DNA from: Sinotaia quadrata
Lineage: Eukaryota; Mollusca; Gastropoda; Architaenioglossa; Viviparidae
DNA length: 64,000 nt
NCBI GenBank assembly: GCA_028829895.1
Contig: CM054179.1
Span: 55,031,391 to 55,095,390 of the forward strand
Reading direction: 5' to 3'
Shown here one piece after another: positions 12,478 to 26,400 of the stretch. Numbering within the stretch: position 1 is the stretch's first letter; every line of letters begins with the position of its first letter. A program made the translations under genes and the position numbers. The notes beneath the pieces were generated by a model, which was not told the DNA's origin, searched no databases, and saw nothing but the letters and a program-made list of their open reading frames with translations.

Positions 12478-13620
12478 ATGTGTGTGCCTTCTTCTTTGTG
12501 TTTATGTGCTTTCTTCTCTATTGTGTATGTGTACCTTCTTCATCTGGTGTATGCGTGCCTTCTTCTTTGTTGTGTATGTGTATCTTCTTCTTTATCTTGT
12601 ATATGTGGGTCTTCTTTATCTTGTGTTTGTGTGTGTCTTCTTCTTTATCTTGTGTATGTGTGTCTTCTTTATCTTGTGTGCCTTCTTCTTGTATATGTGT
12701 CTTCTTCTTTATCTTGTGTTTGTGTGTCTTCTTCTTTATCTTGTGTATGTGTCTTCTTTATCTTGTGTGCCTTCTTCTTGTATATGTGTGTCTTCTTCTT
12801 TATCTTGTTTATGTGTGCCTTCTTCTTTATCTTGTGTGCCTTCTTTATCTTGTGTTTGTGTGTCTTCTTTATCTTGTGTATGTGTCTTCTTTATCTTGTG
12901 TGCCTTCTTCTTGTATATGTGTGTCTTCTTCTTTATCTTGTGTGCCTTCTTTATCTTGTATATGTGTGCCTTCTTCTTTATCTTGTGTTTGTGTGTCTTC
13001 TTTATCCTGTGTGTTTTCTTTATCTTGTATATGTGTGTCTTCTTCATCTTGTGTGTCTTCTTCTTTATCTTGTGTGCCTTCTTCTTGTATATGTGTGTCT
13101 TCTTCTTTATCTTGTGTTTGTGTGTCTTCTTCTTTATCTTGTGTTTTTGTGCCTTCTTCTTGTATATGTGTGCCTTCTTTTTTATCTTGTGTATGCGTCT
13201 TCTTTATCATGAGTATGTGTGCCTTCATTTTTTTTATCATGTGCCTAATGCGTTGTCTTGTGTATATGTGCCTTCTCCATCTTCTCTGAGTGTGTGCGTC
13301 TTCTTCTGTGTATGTGATTTCTTTGTGAATGTGTGTGTCTTCTTCTGTGCGCGTGATTTCTTTGTGAATGTGTGCGATTTCTTCTCTGCGCAAGCGTGCC
13401 TTGTTATTCTTCCTTTGTGAGTTTCTGTGTGTGTATCTTTTTGATCTTTGTGTCTGTTTGCGGTTTCTTTTTCTTAACAAGTGTTTGTGTGCGCTTCTTC
13501 TGTGTATGCACCATCTCTGTTTATGCATCTTTTCTGAGTGTATGCACCTTTTTATGTGCGTGTGCACACACCATCTTCTGTCACCTTCTCTCTCCGCAGA
13601 TGTATGCGCCATCTTCTTCT
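12478..13620. repeat. pyrimidine/GT-rich minisatellite, right part
   Basis: About 1.1 kb of short units such as TTCTTCTTTATCTTGTGTTT and GTGTGTC. The + strand has almost no A outside TAT/GTA words, so stops are rare and all three + frames and one - frame stay open for 240-310 codons. The predicted peptides are Cys/Leu/Phe/Ser low-complexity strings with no domain; they are not called as genes. Confidence 0.85.
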
Positions 13621-13624
13621 GTGT

Positions 13625-13850
13625 GCTATGCTAGGGGAGGTGTCTACTCACTAGGTGTGCTATGTTCAGGGGAGGTGTCTACTCACACTAGGTGTGCTAT
13701 GTTCAGGGGAGGTGTCTACTCACACTAGGTGTGCTATGTTCAGGGGAGGTGTCTACTCACACTAGGTGTGCTATGTTAGGGGAGGTGTCTACTCACACTA
13801 GGTGTGCTATGTTAGGGGAGGTGTCTACTCACACCAGGTGTGCCATAAGA
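13625..13850. repeat. 37-bp minisatellite, about six copies
   Basis: The unit TGCTATGTTCAGGGGAGGTG then TCTACTCACACTAGGTG is repeated nearly perfectly; two copies read GTTAGGGG instead of GTTCAGGGG. Confidence 0.9.
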
Positions 13851-16800
13851 TATGCTATATGTAAACTATCTAAATAACGATTCCAAGAGAATGCATGATT
13901 GAAATGTGAAAATTGGTGTATAGTTTGTCTAGGTGTTTGTCACTGTGACGGAGTTAAAACTGGTTTGAGATAGCGAATGTGTCTGCCCGAATTGCTCACC
14001 AAGATCAATCGAGTCCTCTTTCTTTCATAATTTACTGATCCTGACTAGTGTTGTATCTTCTGTAAGAAACCGGTCTGATTATGCCAGGATGAAACGTATA
14101 ATAAGCAGAATTATATATCAATATTTTTTCCAGAACAGTGAGTTGTTGTGGTTCACTCAGAAACAGGTTTTGTGCAAAATTAGGTGCTGTAATGAAATTA
14201 GAATAATGACTACATTATTAGTTAAATCAAGATTTTATCTTATGTCATTTTAAAAAAAAAAGTTTAACAACTACCGCTGTAAAATAATTTTGTTCTCCTA
14301 TTACTGTCATTTAATCCATACAGTTACTTTTTACTTTATCGGCTATGACTTAAGTAGACTTACTATGGCATTTTCTTTCAAAGAATAATGGTAAATACTC
14401 TAACAGTTCTGGGAAATTGATGGATGGATGAATTAAAATTAGTAATATTTGAAAAGAAAAAGTTGCAATAAACTTCAGTTAGCCAAACAATTTGACCCAT
14501 TCCTCATATGCCAAAATAGTACGCAATAAATAAAGAATATGCTGATTTTTGTCTCAATACATCCAAAAGCATCACTCTGCCAACAGCTTGGATATCATGA
14601 TAAAGTGGGCTGTAAAGAATGAAAAAATATCTTCACAATTATTTATAAAAATATGTGCCTGTGAATAAAATCGATCTCTGCTTCAGTATAATTCACATCA
14701 GTTCATTGTGTACAATTTCTATTTTAAATGGTTTGCTGCATTGTGTGGTTAAAAATAAACAAAAACCAAACTTTGCAGTGTTATTCAATATAACACTTGG
14801 AAAGTCACTAAGAAATTTAGAATTTTAACAATTCTGAAAATGACAATTATTAATTACATTCAGACTGGTGTGTAAGATTTATATTGGCTCATGTTCTAAA
14901 TAAGCTATTTAGTACAGTTTTATAAATCAATCCAAGAAGAAACAAATTAAGAAAGAAAAGTTTAAAAGTTTCTTTAAGATAATAAATTACTTCTTTAAAA
15001 GTAATGAGTGACTTTTGTTAATCAGTGCATCTCAACTTTAAGTATAATTTTATGTTTGCGTATGAAATGAAGAAAGTTTAATATCAGAATCCAGTATATG
15101 TAAAAGCAGATTGAAAAGAATTGTGCAACTCATAATGAACAAGATCGGTATATTTCAATAAACAGTGCATCTTAACTAAACTATTTAAGGAAGCAACACT
15201 TAAAATGAAAGCTGTTCAAGTATCAACTACATTACTGTTGTTATGTAAAAAGAAAAGAATGTGAATCTCAGTTTGCAAATAAATATTTGTAATTTTTACT
15301 TCAACTGCAAAACAAAAATGTTTCACATTTAAACAAAATAAATGTAACTCATTATCAAGATGGCATGATGAAAAACAGAGATGAATTTAGGAAGTAGCAA
15401 ATTTCATGTACATTAAGTCACACACAAACTCCCTTCTTCCATTCTGTGCTTAATAAACATTAACGAATAGATTATGCACAGGAAAGAATCATAAAGACAT
15501 GATGTAAAGTACAAATAACTATATAGATTTTAATTAAAGTGACACAACTTGACTCAAAATAATAGGAAAAACTAAAAGGGCAAAGCACAGTGAGGAAATC
15601 TGGCCACTTCTAATAAATAAAACATTTTTTTTTAAAATCTAGTATTTTTTCATACCATTAAAATACTAACGCATTAATTTAACTAGCAATATTTGTATTT
15701 CTACTTTGTTAACAGATTTTCATCCTCAAAAGGTTAACAGAATACTTATTATTTTAAAATATACAAATTAAAAATCAATTGTTCACTCAAAATTTAAAAA
15801 AAAATCTACTGTATTTAACAAAAGTGAGCAGGGTGAACAGACTGCTTGAGCAACCACTTTGCAAAACACCTGTTGCTTCTTACTGAACTGTCTTTGAAGT
15901 CATAAATTTTATTATTAATAAAGATAGTCTCAGGTCAGCTATCTGCATACACATTTCAGTTATAAACTTAGTTTATATATATTTAAACTTTTTAAATTCA
16001 AAAAGGCATGTCTACAAAGATTAATAGTTTTTTAGATGTGATTTTCCTGGTAAGAGGCAATGGGCAAATTGCAAATGTCTGCAAAATCTAATCATAAAAA
16101 TGAATCTGTACAAGTTGATTAAACAAAAGTGCTAACACCAATGAAAAATTCAGTTTAATGGCATATAGCACAGAGTAAATCAAAATAATATAAAGGATTT
16201 CTAAAACAAGTATGTGGATTTTAAAATTTAATCTTTGCAGGATTGAAGAAAGATGTATGTGGTAAGCCATTAATGTGTTACATACTATATACAATAAATC
16301 CAGAAAGGGAAAATGAAGTTTCAATATTTGTGCAGCAGTTAAAAGTAGGAATTGAGTGAGATGGAATGATGTGAGGATGTGTTAGTATTCATGAGTGAGT
16401 GGTAAAAAAGAGTATTACACTATTACTGTCCCAGAAATATGTGCAATAGTTTCTGACTTTACGCATATGTTTGGGTTCATATTAGAAAGCTATTTTTTTC
16501 TTAATGCTTGGAACATGAATTGATAATACAAATTATAATGATTGTAATTTGCTGCAAAGAGTTTAGTGATGAAGTTGCAAATAAAAATCATCTGTCAGCC
16601 CCTCCTAACCTGATAATCTACACCAAAAATTTAATGATAATTATTATAATAAAAAAAAAGTTAAATATTGAATCCATGATCACAGAGCATTAAAAGCAAA
16701 TAGAAAAATGGGGCTCTTGTTCACAATTAGAAAGTAATTATATATCAAATCTTTTATTTGACAGGTAGTCACAGTCAATCAATCTATTTGTATTGATATG

Positions 16801-19800
16801 GAATTCTTTACTATCAGTTCCCAAACAGTAAATGTTACAATGTAGGACTTAATATTACACTGAAATATAAATAAAATATTGATGCAATTTTAACTTGGAT
16901 GCATAAAATAAATTCAATAAAATTGTATATCTGATATGATGATAGTGAAATAAATAAATAAATTGAAAAAAACTGTAAAAAACAAAGTAAATATTGAAAT
17001 TTTTAGAGAATAAGGCCAAGGTAAACATGAACAGTTTTTATATTCCTTTGTATGTAGGTCACATAAATGCTGTACAGAGATAATGTCTAACAGAGAAAAT
17101 GGTCTGTCGCACTTGAATTTTGATTTTTATCATGTTGGTTTTACATCAATTAGTAAAATAAATTCTTCAAAGCCAAATGCCTGAATATCTTTGTGTGTGA
17201 CCCACTACATACAGTATATAAACAAACCAAATAAAGCTTTATACTCCTACAAACTTTAAATAATTGATTTGTTGTTGAGTCCCATTAGTCAGTAAAATCA
17301 TATCTAATACTTAAAGAAATGGAAACATATTTCTCTGCATGCGTACATCACTAAAACAACATTTTATCACTATTACCTAATTAGAAATTTAAAAGTGATC
17401 CAGCTGCAACAAAACTGGTTTCAAATTAAATCAGCAAGCAATGAACTATCTATTTTTGAACAAACATAATCCTAGTCAACAAAAATATGTACTCAGGCAT
17501 AAATATGCAAAAGAAAAAAACCAAAATTTATTATTTAAGATGGAATGTATGTTTAGGACAAATAAGGGTTATGCATATCTAGTCAGTTATTGTGCAAAAG
17601 AGAAAGGAAGGAAAACAATGCACAACAAAAGACTCAGGAGTGCCTTAAATTATTTTACAATTTTTTTCAACCAAATAGGTAATCAGTCTCTGAATTTTAA
17701 CTAGATCTAGCTACTGTAAAATCTTGGGTAAAATATGCACACTTTTACTTAGAAATTCTTTTAAAAGTCATGGGTGGGTGTATTAACACAAATAAAAATT
17801 GTGAAATTTTCTGGATGATTTTTGAGAATAGAGATTGTGAAGAAATAGCAAGTTTTAGCTAGGAATACTATGGTACAATGCAAGAAACATATATAAAAAA
17901 AAATGTAAAAGTTATTAATATTAATACAAACAGAAACTGTACATTAAAAAATTTAATACTAGCAACTGTCAATAATATATATTAATTTAAATATATTAAA
18001 AATATTTTATTTTCATATTTGTTTCAATGTTGAATAAAGTTAATAATGGTAGACTTGTGGCAAGATTTCCCATGAAAACAATATAGCCTACAGATTGGTG
18101 GTTTGACTTGAAAGATTCAATTTTTCTTTACTGGAATTGATCTTAATGTCTTCATTCATTGTTCCACCGACAGGTGGGGCTTCTGAACTCTGTATCCATT
18201 GCGCTTATGTGTTTTCTTAAATCATTTTATTTTAAAATACAATGCTACAGTTTGAAAATTTCAAGTTTTCAATAAGGAACAAATACATTTTGAGAAAATT
18301 TACTAGAATTGTTTAATATTGAATTACAGATAAAAAATAATAACTAATCTAATAATATTCACTGAATGCTACATATGGAAAAGTGTTAACAAAAGCTGTG
18401 TCAACATGTGCTGTTTATCAAAGTATTGATACCTTTGTCAGGTTATGAGTAATGGGTGTACATTGTCTACTGGAAATTTTACCTACACCTGGTAGGCTAA
18501 ATTGTGCATAATACCCAAGATTTTATGGTACATTTCATCCATGAGACTATTTCCATATTAAATAGTTTTCACCAGAAAATATCTATTCTACTAACAATGA
18601 AATGTATAGGCAATAAAATAGCATCTTCCTTTAAAATCATATTTCTCACTGGTAATACTAATACCCTTTTAGTAAAGAAATTCAAATGTAATAATTTAGT
18701 ATTTAAAAAGAAAAATTCTTTAAATTCTCAGACAATTAAGCAGGTGTATTTTGTCACATGGTTTTATACTTTAAATTTTTTAAAATCCATTTTCCTTTCA
18801 TTCTGCAGATTAACCAAACACTAAATTAATTAATCACTGTAACAAATATACACTTTAAACTGAGTTATGTATCAGATACACAAATACAAGATGTACTCTT
18901 TCAATAATAATGGTAATATCAAATATAAACAATATACATTTCAAAATATCAAAAGGAAGCAATATTTCTTTCATACAAATCACTTGTATCATAATAATAG
19001 ATTTCTTTCAAACAAAATCATTTCTGACATAATAACACACTGCAATTAGTCATTCCTTCAGTTCGTTATCATGTAAACTTATTTAAACACTAATTCTGAC
19101 TGTAATATAAAACAAAATTCCTATAACAGATACTATTTAATCTTAAACAGTCTTTATAAGATAGTGTATGGATTTTATTTTATTTCTGAAATACACTAAT
19201 TCAGAAAATTACTTAAACCTAACAAAAACTTAAGCAATCCCAGCTAAAAAACCCAATGAATACAGTAATTTCTTTTTTAATTTTCTGTGATGAGAAAGCT
19301 AAAGATTAAAATGCTCATCACGTCTACTACAGCTCAGAAAAATAATTTCAAGTCACTATTGCAGTCTATCTGAATTACCATTACCTACATTGCTCCATAC
19401 ATTTCTTGTTCTTATAGACATCATTTTTCAGTAATATTTTTAAAAACAAATTGGACCATGGCTAAACAATTCTGATAAACTTAAACTCTGCACTCTGTAA
19501 AACAAAACAAAAAAGATTTTAATCACAAGATTATATTAAGTCCTCTGCCCATGATCACATAAATGATTTTACTAACAGTATTGCACAAATATTGCCTAAT
19601 ACACAGATGTGATGTCTCTACTCAGATCATATTTGTTCATAAAGCATCTCCAACATAATGATTCACTTTGCCCCAATGCCTTTTAAAGACCTCACATGAT
19701 GCCTCAAAAATAATAAAATAAAAAAGCAAAAAATGTCTTTGTATGCTATGTAGGAATTTTATGGGCTTCAGACTTACACAATGCATGAATACTCTTTGAA

Positions 19801-20049
19801 TGTTATATTGCGCTAGTAAAGTCAGGCATAACAGAAAATTATATATGTAATAACTGTTAAAGTATTGGAGAAACGTATAGTGTTTTTAGTGAACTTGTAT
19901 GTCCTTGGCAAGTACAAAGAAATGTCAGTACAATGTAACTGTCTGACCTGAAATATTGAGCAGCAGAAAAGGTAAATGTAAACAAACTAAGTAGAAGATC
20001 TCCTAAACCATTCAAGTGTTCTATGTTTATTTATATTTAAAGTCAAAAT

Positions 20050-20112
20050 AAATGTTCCTGCAGATACATTAACATAAAAATCTTTCATGTTAATGTATCT
20101 GCAAGAACATTT
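20050..20112. repeat. short inverted repeat (26-bp arms, about 11-base loop)
   Basis: Arm 20050-20075 (AAATGTTCCTGCAGATACAT...) and arm 20087-20112 are reverse complements with a single mismatch. Transcribed, it would form a near-perfect hairpin. Confidence 0.9.
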
Positions 20113-20619
20113 ATAAAAAAAAAAAATAAAATAAAAATAATAACATAAAAAAATCACTTTATAGTGTCATTCAGGGCATGTCATTAGATTAAAAATGCTG
20201 AAAATGAAAAATAAACTTTGAGTGTTATTCTGAGAATGCCACACACACACATAATGATATGGTAACATCCAATTCAAACTATCAGAGCACATTAGACTAC
20301 ATAAATGAGTTCCTAATCTTGGAGAAGTAAACAATAAACCTTGTCATATTTAATGTGGTTTAATTAACCTAAACAATCGGATTTCCTCAATCTTTATATC
20401 CACATACAGAGCACCCATGAAAATTTTTCAGTTCTGGGTAAAATATTTATGCCATTTTCAGATTATCTAGTGTAGTGATGTGGTCTGGCATAGGAATGTT
20501 ATTTGTTATAGCATTATAACATCACTCATAGTCAAACTGCATGGTAGAAGGAGATCAAGTTCCATTAGAAATATTTCGCCCATACAAATTCACCTAGAAA
20601 TGCATCATTCACACTCAAT

Positions 20620-21010
20620 ACATGTTGTGAGGTCATATTCACTATATATTCAATCACATAAGATCATACATACTTACATGTTACAAAGTCATTATTTGCA
20701 ATATATTCACTTGCACTTGACCATACATGTTTATGTTATGAGGTCGTATTCAAAATACATTCCCTGGCATTTGACCACACGTTTACAAATTGTGAGTAAT
20801 ATTCAAATACATTCCCTTTGCATTTGACCATACATGTTTACAGTACATATGGTGAGGTCATATTCAAAATATATTCCCTTGAATATGACCATACATGTTT
20901 ACAGTACATATCGAAAGGGCATATTCAAAATACATTCCCTTGAATTTGACCAACACATTTACAGTACATATTGTGAGGTCATATTCAAAATACATTCCCT
21001 GGAATATGAT
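20620..21010. repeat. roughly 60-65-bp tandem repeat, about six copies
   Basis: Diverged copies of GAGGTCATATTCAAAATACA ... TTCCCTTGAATTTGACCATACATG ... TTTACAGTACATATTG. Small + open frames in it are repeat artefacts. Confidence 0.8.
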
Positions 21011-23225
21011 CATCATGTGCCTCTCTAGTATTTGTAATATAAAAATATGTGATCATAGGAGGAGGTCTTAAAAAAAAATCACATGTTCATATAATTTATA
21101 AATTTACAAACATTAATAACAACAAACATGAAGAAAACAACCCCAAACATTTTTTTTAACATAAAATCCTCAAAACACTGTCTCTTAAGAAAGAAAAAAC
21201 AACCAACCTCACCTACACCAGCAACAATTATGAACGTCTAATGTAAAACTGCATAAACAAACCTAATTACAGTATTTGAGAAATAGAAGGTTCTAAAAAA
21301 AAAAAAAAAAACCAATAAAAAAAACCCTTTAAATCCACAAAGCTGCTTTGCAATGCATAGATTATTTATTGTTCTAAGCCCTCATCCCCAATTCCTGACA
21401 CTATAACTGCTTTGCTATTCAGGTAGTGACTGATATTTATCCAACTATATAAATACATCACATAAATTTAAATACAGAAAATACTGTAAACTAAAACATA
21501 TATAGAATAAATCTCCTAATTCTTTCAAATATTAATGGTATTAACTAAACAATCATTCACTATGTAGGATGTAGGATCTTCAATAAAATCCTTAAGTTTT
21601 CTATGATTAAAAATTAACACTTTATTTAATCTCTGTTTCTGATATTGCAACATTACTTATTTACTATAGCTTAACAAGTTGCATACTTAATATCAATAAA
21701 AACATAACCAGTATTTTCAAAATTGTTTGTACCAGCTAGTGCTTTTAATTTCTATAGTTCAATAGACTGATCATGATATTGTGGCTGCTTAAATAATTCT
21801 TTTTATAGGGTCATTTATTATTAAATGCCCACCTATACACCCACACCCACTCCAAAAAAAACCCCAAACAGATACCAACAACCTTGAAGATAATAAAAAA
21901 AAAGTACCAAAATGTTTACAAATACATCATTCTGTATGGACTCTAAAGAAGAAAAAATCTCCAACATAAAATAAAACTCCCTACTATATATATACAAATG
22001 TGACAAGTTCAATTTACTGAAAAAACACACTCATATCAAGTATACACCTAAACATACTTACCATAATACTAACAAAAACTACATACACATTGTATACATT
22101 TACAGTCAATTTACAGCAGATTACTGACCAGTAGTAACCCTCCCCATTCAGCCCCATTACAAAGTAGACCACTGACTAGTAATCCCCACAACCACATTTC
22201 AATACAACTATACAAGTCATAAAAAAAGAGCACAAAAATCCCAAAGGGAAACTATAAAATATATTATGGACTCCAAAGCAAAACAATAAAAGTGACAAAT
22301 GACTTTAGTTGACAGTTTTCAGCATTATATAAATTCAAAAGATATACTCTAGCAAGCAAAAATATTAAATAAATTTTACACCTTTAAGAATTGTTTATAA
22401 CTTTTGAAAATGTATAAGTAGATACTAAATATAAATTAAAAGTATTAGAATTAATAAATTTAAACCATCTTTATAAGGCCAGTGCAAAGTAAATTTACTC
22501 ATTCTGATGATCAATAATTTTAAAAACAGCATAGGTTAAACAGCAGTGGTTGTCTGTCTAAATGTTACCTAATAACCTCATTCAGTCATTGTGAACATAA
22601 ATATAGTCATTATATTTTACTAAAAACTGAGATTATTTAAAATTTTGAAACTTGCAAGTTGAAACAGTCTGGTTACTTTCTAACCAAATAATCCTAAATA
22701 AAGAGAAAAATCATTCAGGCTAATGATAAAATGCAAGCACACCCTTCTCCTCACATTCACACAAACATATTTACATAAATTCACCAGTATTTTTGTTTTT
22801 GAAAAAGTCAGTCATGAATTCAATTAAGTGAACATAACAAGAATGTTAAACTCAATATCAGAATATACTAATCAAATATTTTGTCTTATTATATAACAAA
22901 TTGTAATTTTTTAGGTTAAATTAAAAAGGCTTTAAACAGTAAATGTTTCTTTGTATAATTAGTGTTTGAAATTAAAAACATTATTTATCTTTAAAAAATG
23001 TACTCAACACAATTTTTATCTCTGTGCTAAATATTTCAATTGCACTTTGTTTTGTTTTCTGATAAATGTATAATTTTAATATTGGTAACATATTTAAAAA
23101 TTGAATTTTACCAAACAAAAGGTTAAAACAACTTAGATCAAACATGCTAATAATAGACTCATCAAGATATATCGTAAAAGAAAGTAGAAATTAAAAAGAA
23201 AAGTTTTATGCATACAACTGCATGC

Positions 23226-23231
23226 TTTATT
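23226..23231 (-). terminator. possible NECAP poly(A) signal
   Basis: AATAAA on the minus strand about 250 bases after the NECAP stop. Other such words occur further downstream, so this is only the nearest good candidate. Confidence 0.3.
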
Positions 23232-23478
23232 TTCATGTGTTCAAATGTTCATTAAACATGTGTGTAGTCTGATGTTTTCATACAGTTATTTTTAAGCTAA
23301 TTACTAAATTATTACTGATATATATCTTGTTTGAGTCATAGAGCTTGTCCAATTCAATGACATTTTCATCTTTTTTAAGAATTGACAATTTGCATTTTAC
23401 ACTAGCTAAAATTATTTTGTCTAAAGGTTTATCAATTTTCAGCTAGTTGCTTGCTAGTTAGCAAGAAGATACACCACC

Positions 23479-26400
23479 TCAGAACTGAACCCAGTCCCCT
23501 CCATTGTTTGATGCAGTGGAAGCACTACAACAAAAGCAAACAAAGATAAGAAATATGAAATCAAATAGATCATCCTGATGAACTTGTAAAATATTATTTA
23601 ATATTTAGTGCAACAAATAAATTAAAACAAAATTACAACTTACTATCAAAATATAAAACTATTCTGTAGAGCAGAAAAAGGAAGAAAATTACAACATTGT
23701 ATCAAAATATAAAACTACTCTGTAGAGCAGAAATAGGAAGAAAATTACAAGCTAGTGAGGTAGGTAGTGGTGGTAAGATTTACAGAAAAATGAAATAATT
23801 CTTTAAAAAAATAATAAAACAAACTAACGAAAGAATAAAAGATAAAAATCAAAAAGGAGAGAAAAAAAAAGAGAGGGGAAGAGAAAGAGGGAAAGAGAAA
23901 AGGGGGGGGGGAGAGAAAGACTCAAAGAGAGTGAGAGAAGAAAAGAGAGAAGGGAAGAGAGGGACAGAAAGAGAAGGGGGGCGGAGGGGAAGAAATGCGA
24001 GTAAAATAAAATAATACAAATAACAAAATGTTAAAAAAAAAAATTGTAAAACCTGAAAAAAACTATTTAAGGGGAACAGAAGAACAAAAAGCAGAATAAA
24101 GTTCACAGAGACCACAAAACAAAATATTTTAAAAGACTAATAATAATGATAAATAAATAACAAAATATTTTAAAAGACAAAATAATAATGATAGTCTATC
24201 TAAATATACATTTAAATCACCTGCATGAAACCTACAGAACTCCTGAAAAAAACAAATATTCTAAATTGTTAACATATGAAATATATATGGTTAAAGCTTG
24301 TAAAGTAATATGATAAAGATATTAAGGGTTAATCTGAGCACTGAAGTTTAAAACAACAAAATCCACCTCATCTCACATCTACCCCCAAATAACAAAAGAA
24401 ACCAAAAGAACTAAACAAAACAAATATATAAAAATATAACTCTTACCTGTTTGCACTGGTGAAGTCACCCCAAAAATCTGTTGTATTCTGAGCTTGACCT
24501 TGAGCTGGTATGCTAGGTGGTAAGGGTGCTGAAGAAATCTCACTTGGGTCCAAATCAAATAAAAGATCCACATTACCCTTTCCACCATTAGTACTTCCTG
24601 ATGTGAGATTAGGGGTATCAAGTGGTAGTAATGAAGCGGTTCCTTGACTTATACCAGTGGAAGGCTGTGAAACACCCTGGATACCTGTAGGGAGTGGAAT
24701 TTTTATAGCATTTCCTCCTGGAGGTGGTGGTAGCAATCCTCCCATTCCCCGCTTTGGTTTAGATTTGACAGTCTCACCTTTTATGTTCTAGATGATACAA
24801 TAAAAAGAGAATATATTTTCATTTCTGGAGACTGGGCTTACAACAACATCTGAAATTTAAATAATAGACTGCCACATGTATGTTCACATTATTAATAATT
24901 GAATATTAACATTTATAAAAGCTCAGAAAGATATTGTTTACACATATTGTACTATAACTATAAGTTCTAAGGTTATTTTATAGTTTTTCTTCTGAATTAG
25001 ATACTTTGGAATACTTCATTTATTTCTTCCATTTCAAGTCAGATTTAATTAAAGTATATATATACAGCAGACTCCCATTATCTACATTATCACATATATG
25101 CAGTTTTCATCTAGACCCTGGGAATACTGAAGGTTACTTTTGCATATCTGTTCCAGCACAGTATTATCAAATCCTCTTCCTCCTTTGTCTCTGTTTTGCT
25201 CAGTGTCAAAATCTGCATTTGTGTGGGTTTTTTTTAATCGTTGTCTCTTTTTTCTTTAATAACTAACAAGCAAATAAATTGGAAAACATGTTAAGAATTT
25301 AATCTTAAGAGAAAGTGAAATTGTCCTGAAATACCACACAAACCTTTATAATCAAAAGCTTCAGAAGATAACATTTTTCAATCAAACCTCTTTTAAAAAA
25401 CAACCAGCTTTTCATCTCAAATGAGGCAAATTAAAACATTTAATTTTTTTTTAATTCCACACACATTTTGGTAAGCTGTGTAATAAACTAATTTCTTAAA
25501 TCTATCAAATCACATTTATTATCTGGTTTCTCTTAATATTTAGCTGTATTTCCTTTTTCTAAATTTTTTTTAAAAACTGCATATCATTGTATAAAAGGGA
25601 ACAGAACCCTTAGTATATATCAGAACTAAATCAAGGGTTCTCAACTGGTTGGGGTGGGGGGGGAATTGGGACCACAGACTGGAATATTGATCTTTCCACA
25701 AACTACAATTCTACATAACCTACAGGACATCACACTTTATTGTATGTCAAAGATTAAATTAAAATAAAAATAAATATTTATCTTTGTATCTGTGGATCTT
25801 TAGTCTGTTAAGTAATCAGTTATGAATATAAAAATGTACTTTTATTCAAGTTTTAAAATCCATCAACATTTACTATTGCTATTAAATGTGCAAAACTCCA
25901 CTATAAAAATAATCTAAGTAAATGTATATCTACTAAATTAGAAGAAATAAAAGATCTTCAATATTATATGCATATTATTTTGGAATGCACCTTTAGAGTT
26001 AGACAATCTTGGAAATAAGAGAATGACATTTTTATATATGGTGAAAAGTGGGGAATGATATTCTTACATATGGTGAAAGGTGGGGAATGACAATCCTACA
26101 TATGGCGAAAAGTGGGGAATGACATTTTTACATACAGTGAAAAGTGGGGAATGACATTCTTACATATGGTGAAAAATGGGGAATGATATTCTTACATATG
26201 GTGAAAAGTGGGGAATGACATTCTTATATATGGTGAAAAGTGGGGAATAACATTCTTACATATGGTGAAAAGTGGGGAATGACAATCCTACATATAGTGA
26301 AAAGTGGGGAATGACATTCTTACATATGGTGAAAAGTGGGGAATGACATTCTTACATAAGGTGAAAAGTGGGGAATGACATTCTTACATATGGTGAAAAG

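Larger units (their letters stand above)
13856..23478. other. AT-rich intergenic DNA beyond the NECAP 3' end
   Basis: About 9.6 kb with no open frame that looks coding, no recognised RNA gene, and only a few repeats (an inverted repeat at 20050-20112 and tandem units at 20620-21010). The part next to 23479 must hold the NECAP 3' UTR; a minus-strand AATAAA at 23226-23231 is one possible end. A long distal 3' UTR or unseen non-coding RNA cannot be excluded. Confidence 0.45.

Noticed and set aside
12482..13420. Long + open frames of 244-312 codons in overlapping frames
   Set aside because: All frames are open because the repeat lacks stop words; the peptides are low-complexity with no domain, splice site or conserved start.
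12869..13612. Minus-strand frame of 247 codons rich in HTQDKEED repeats
   Set aside because: It is the complement of the same minisatellite; the periodic peptide follows the DNA repeat.
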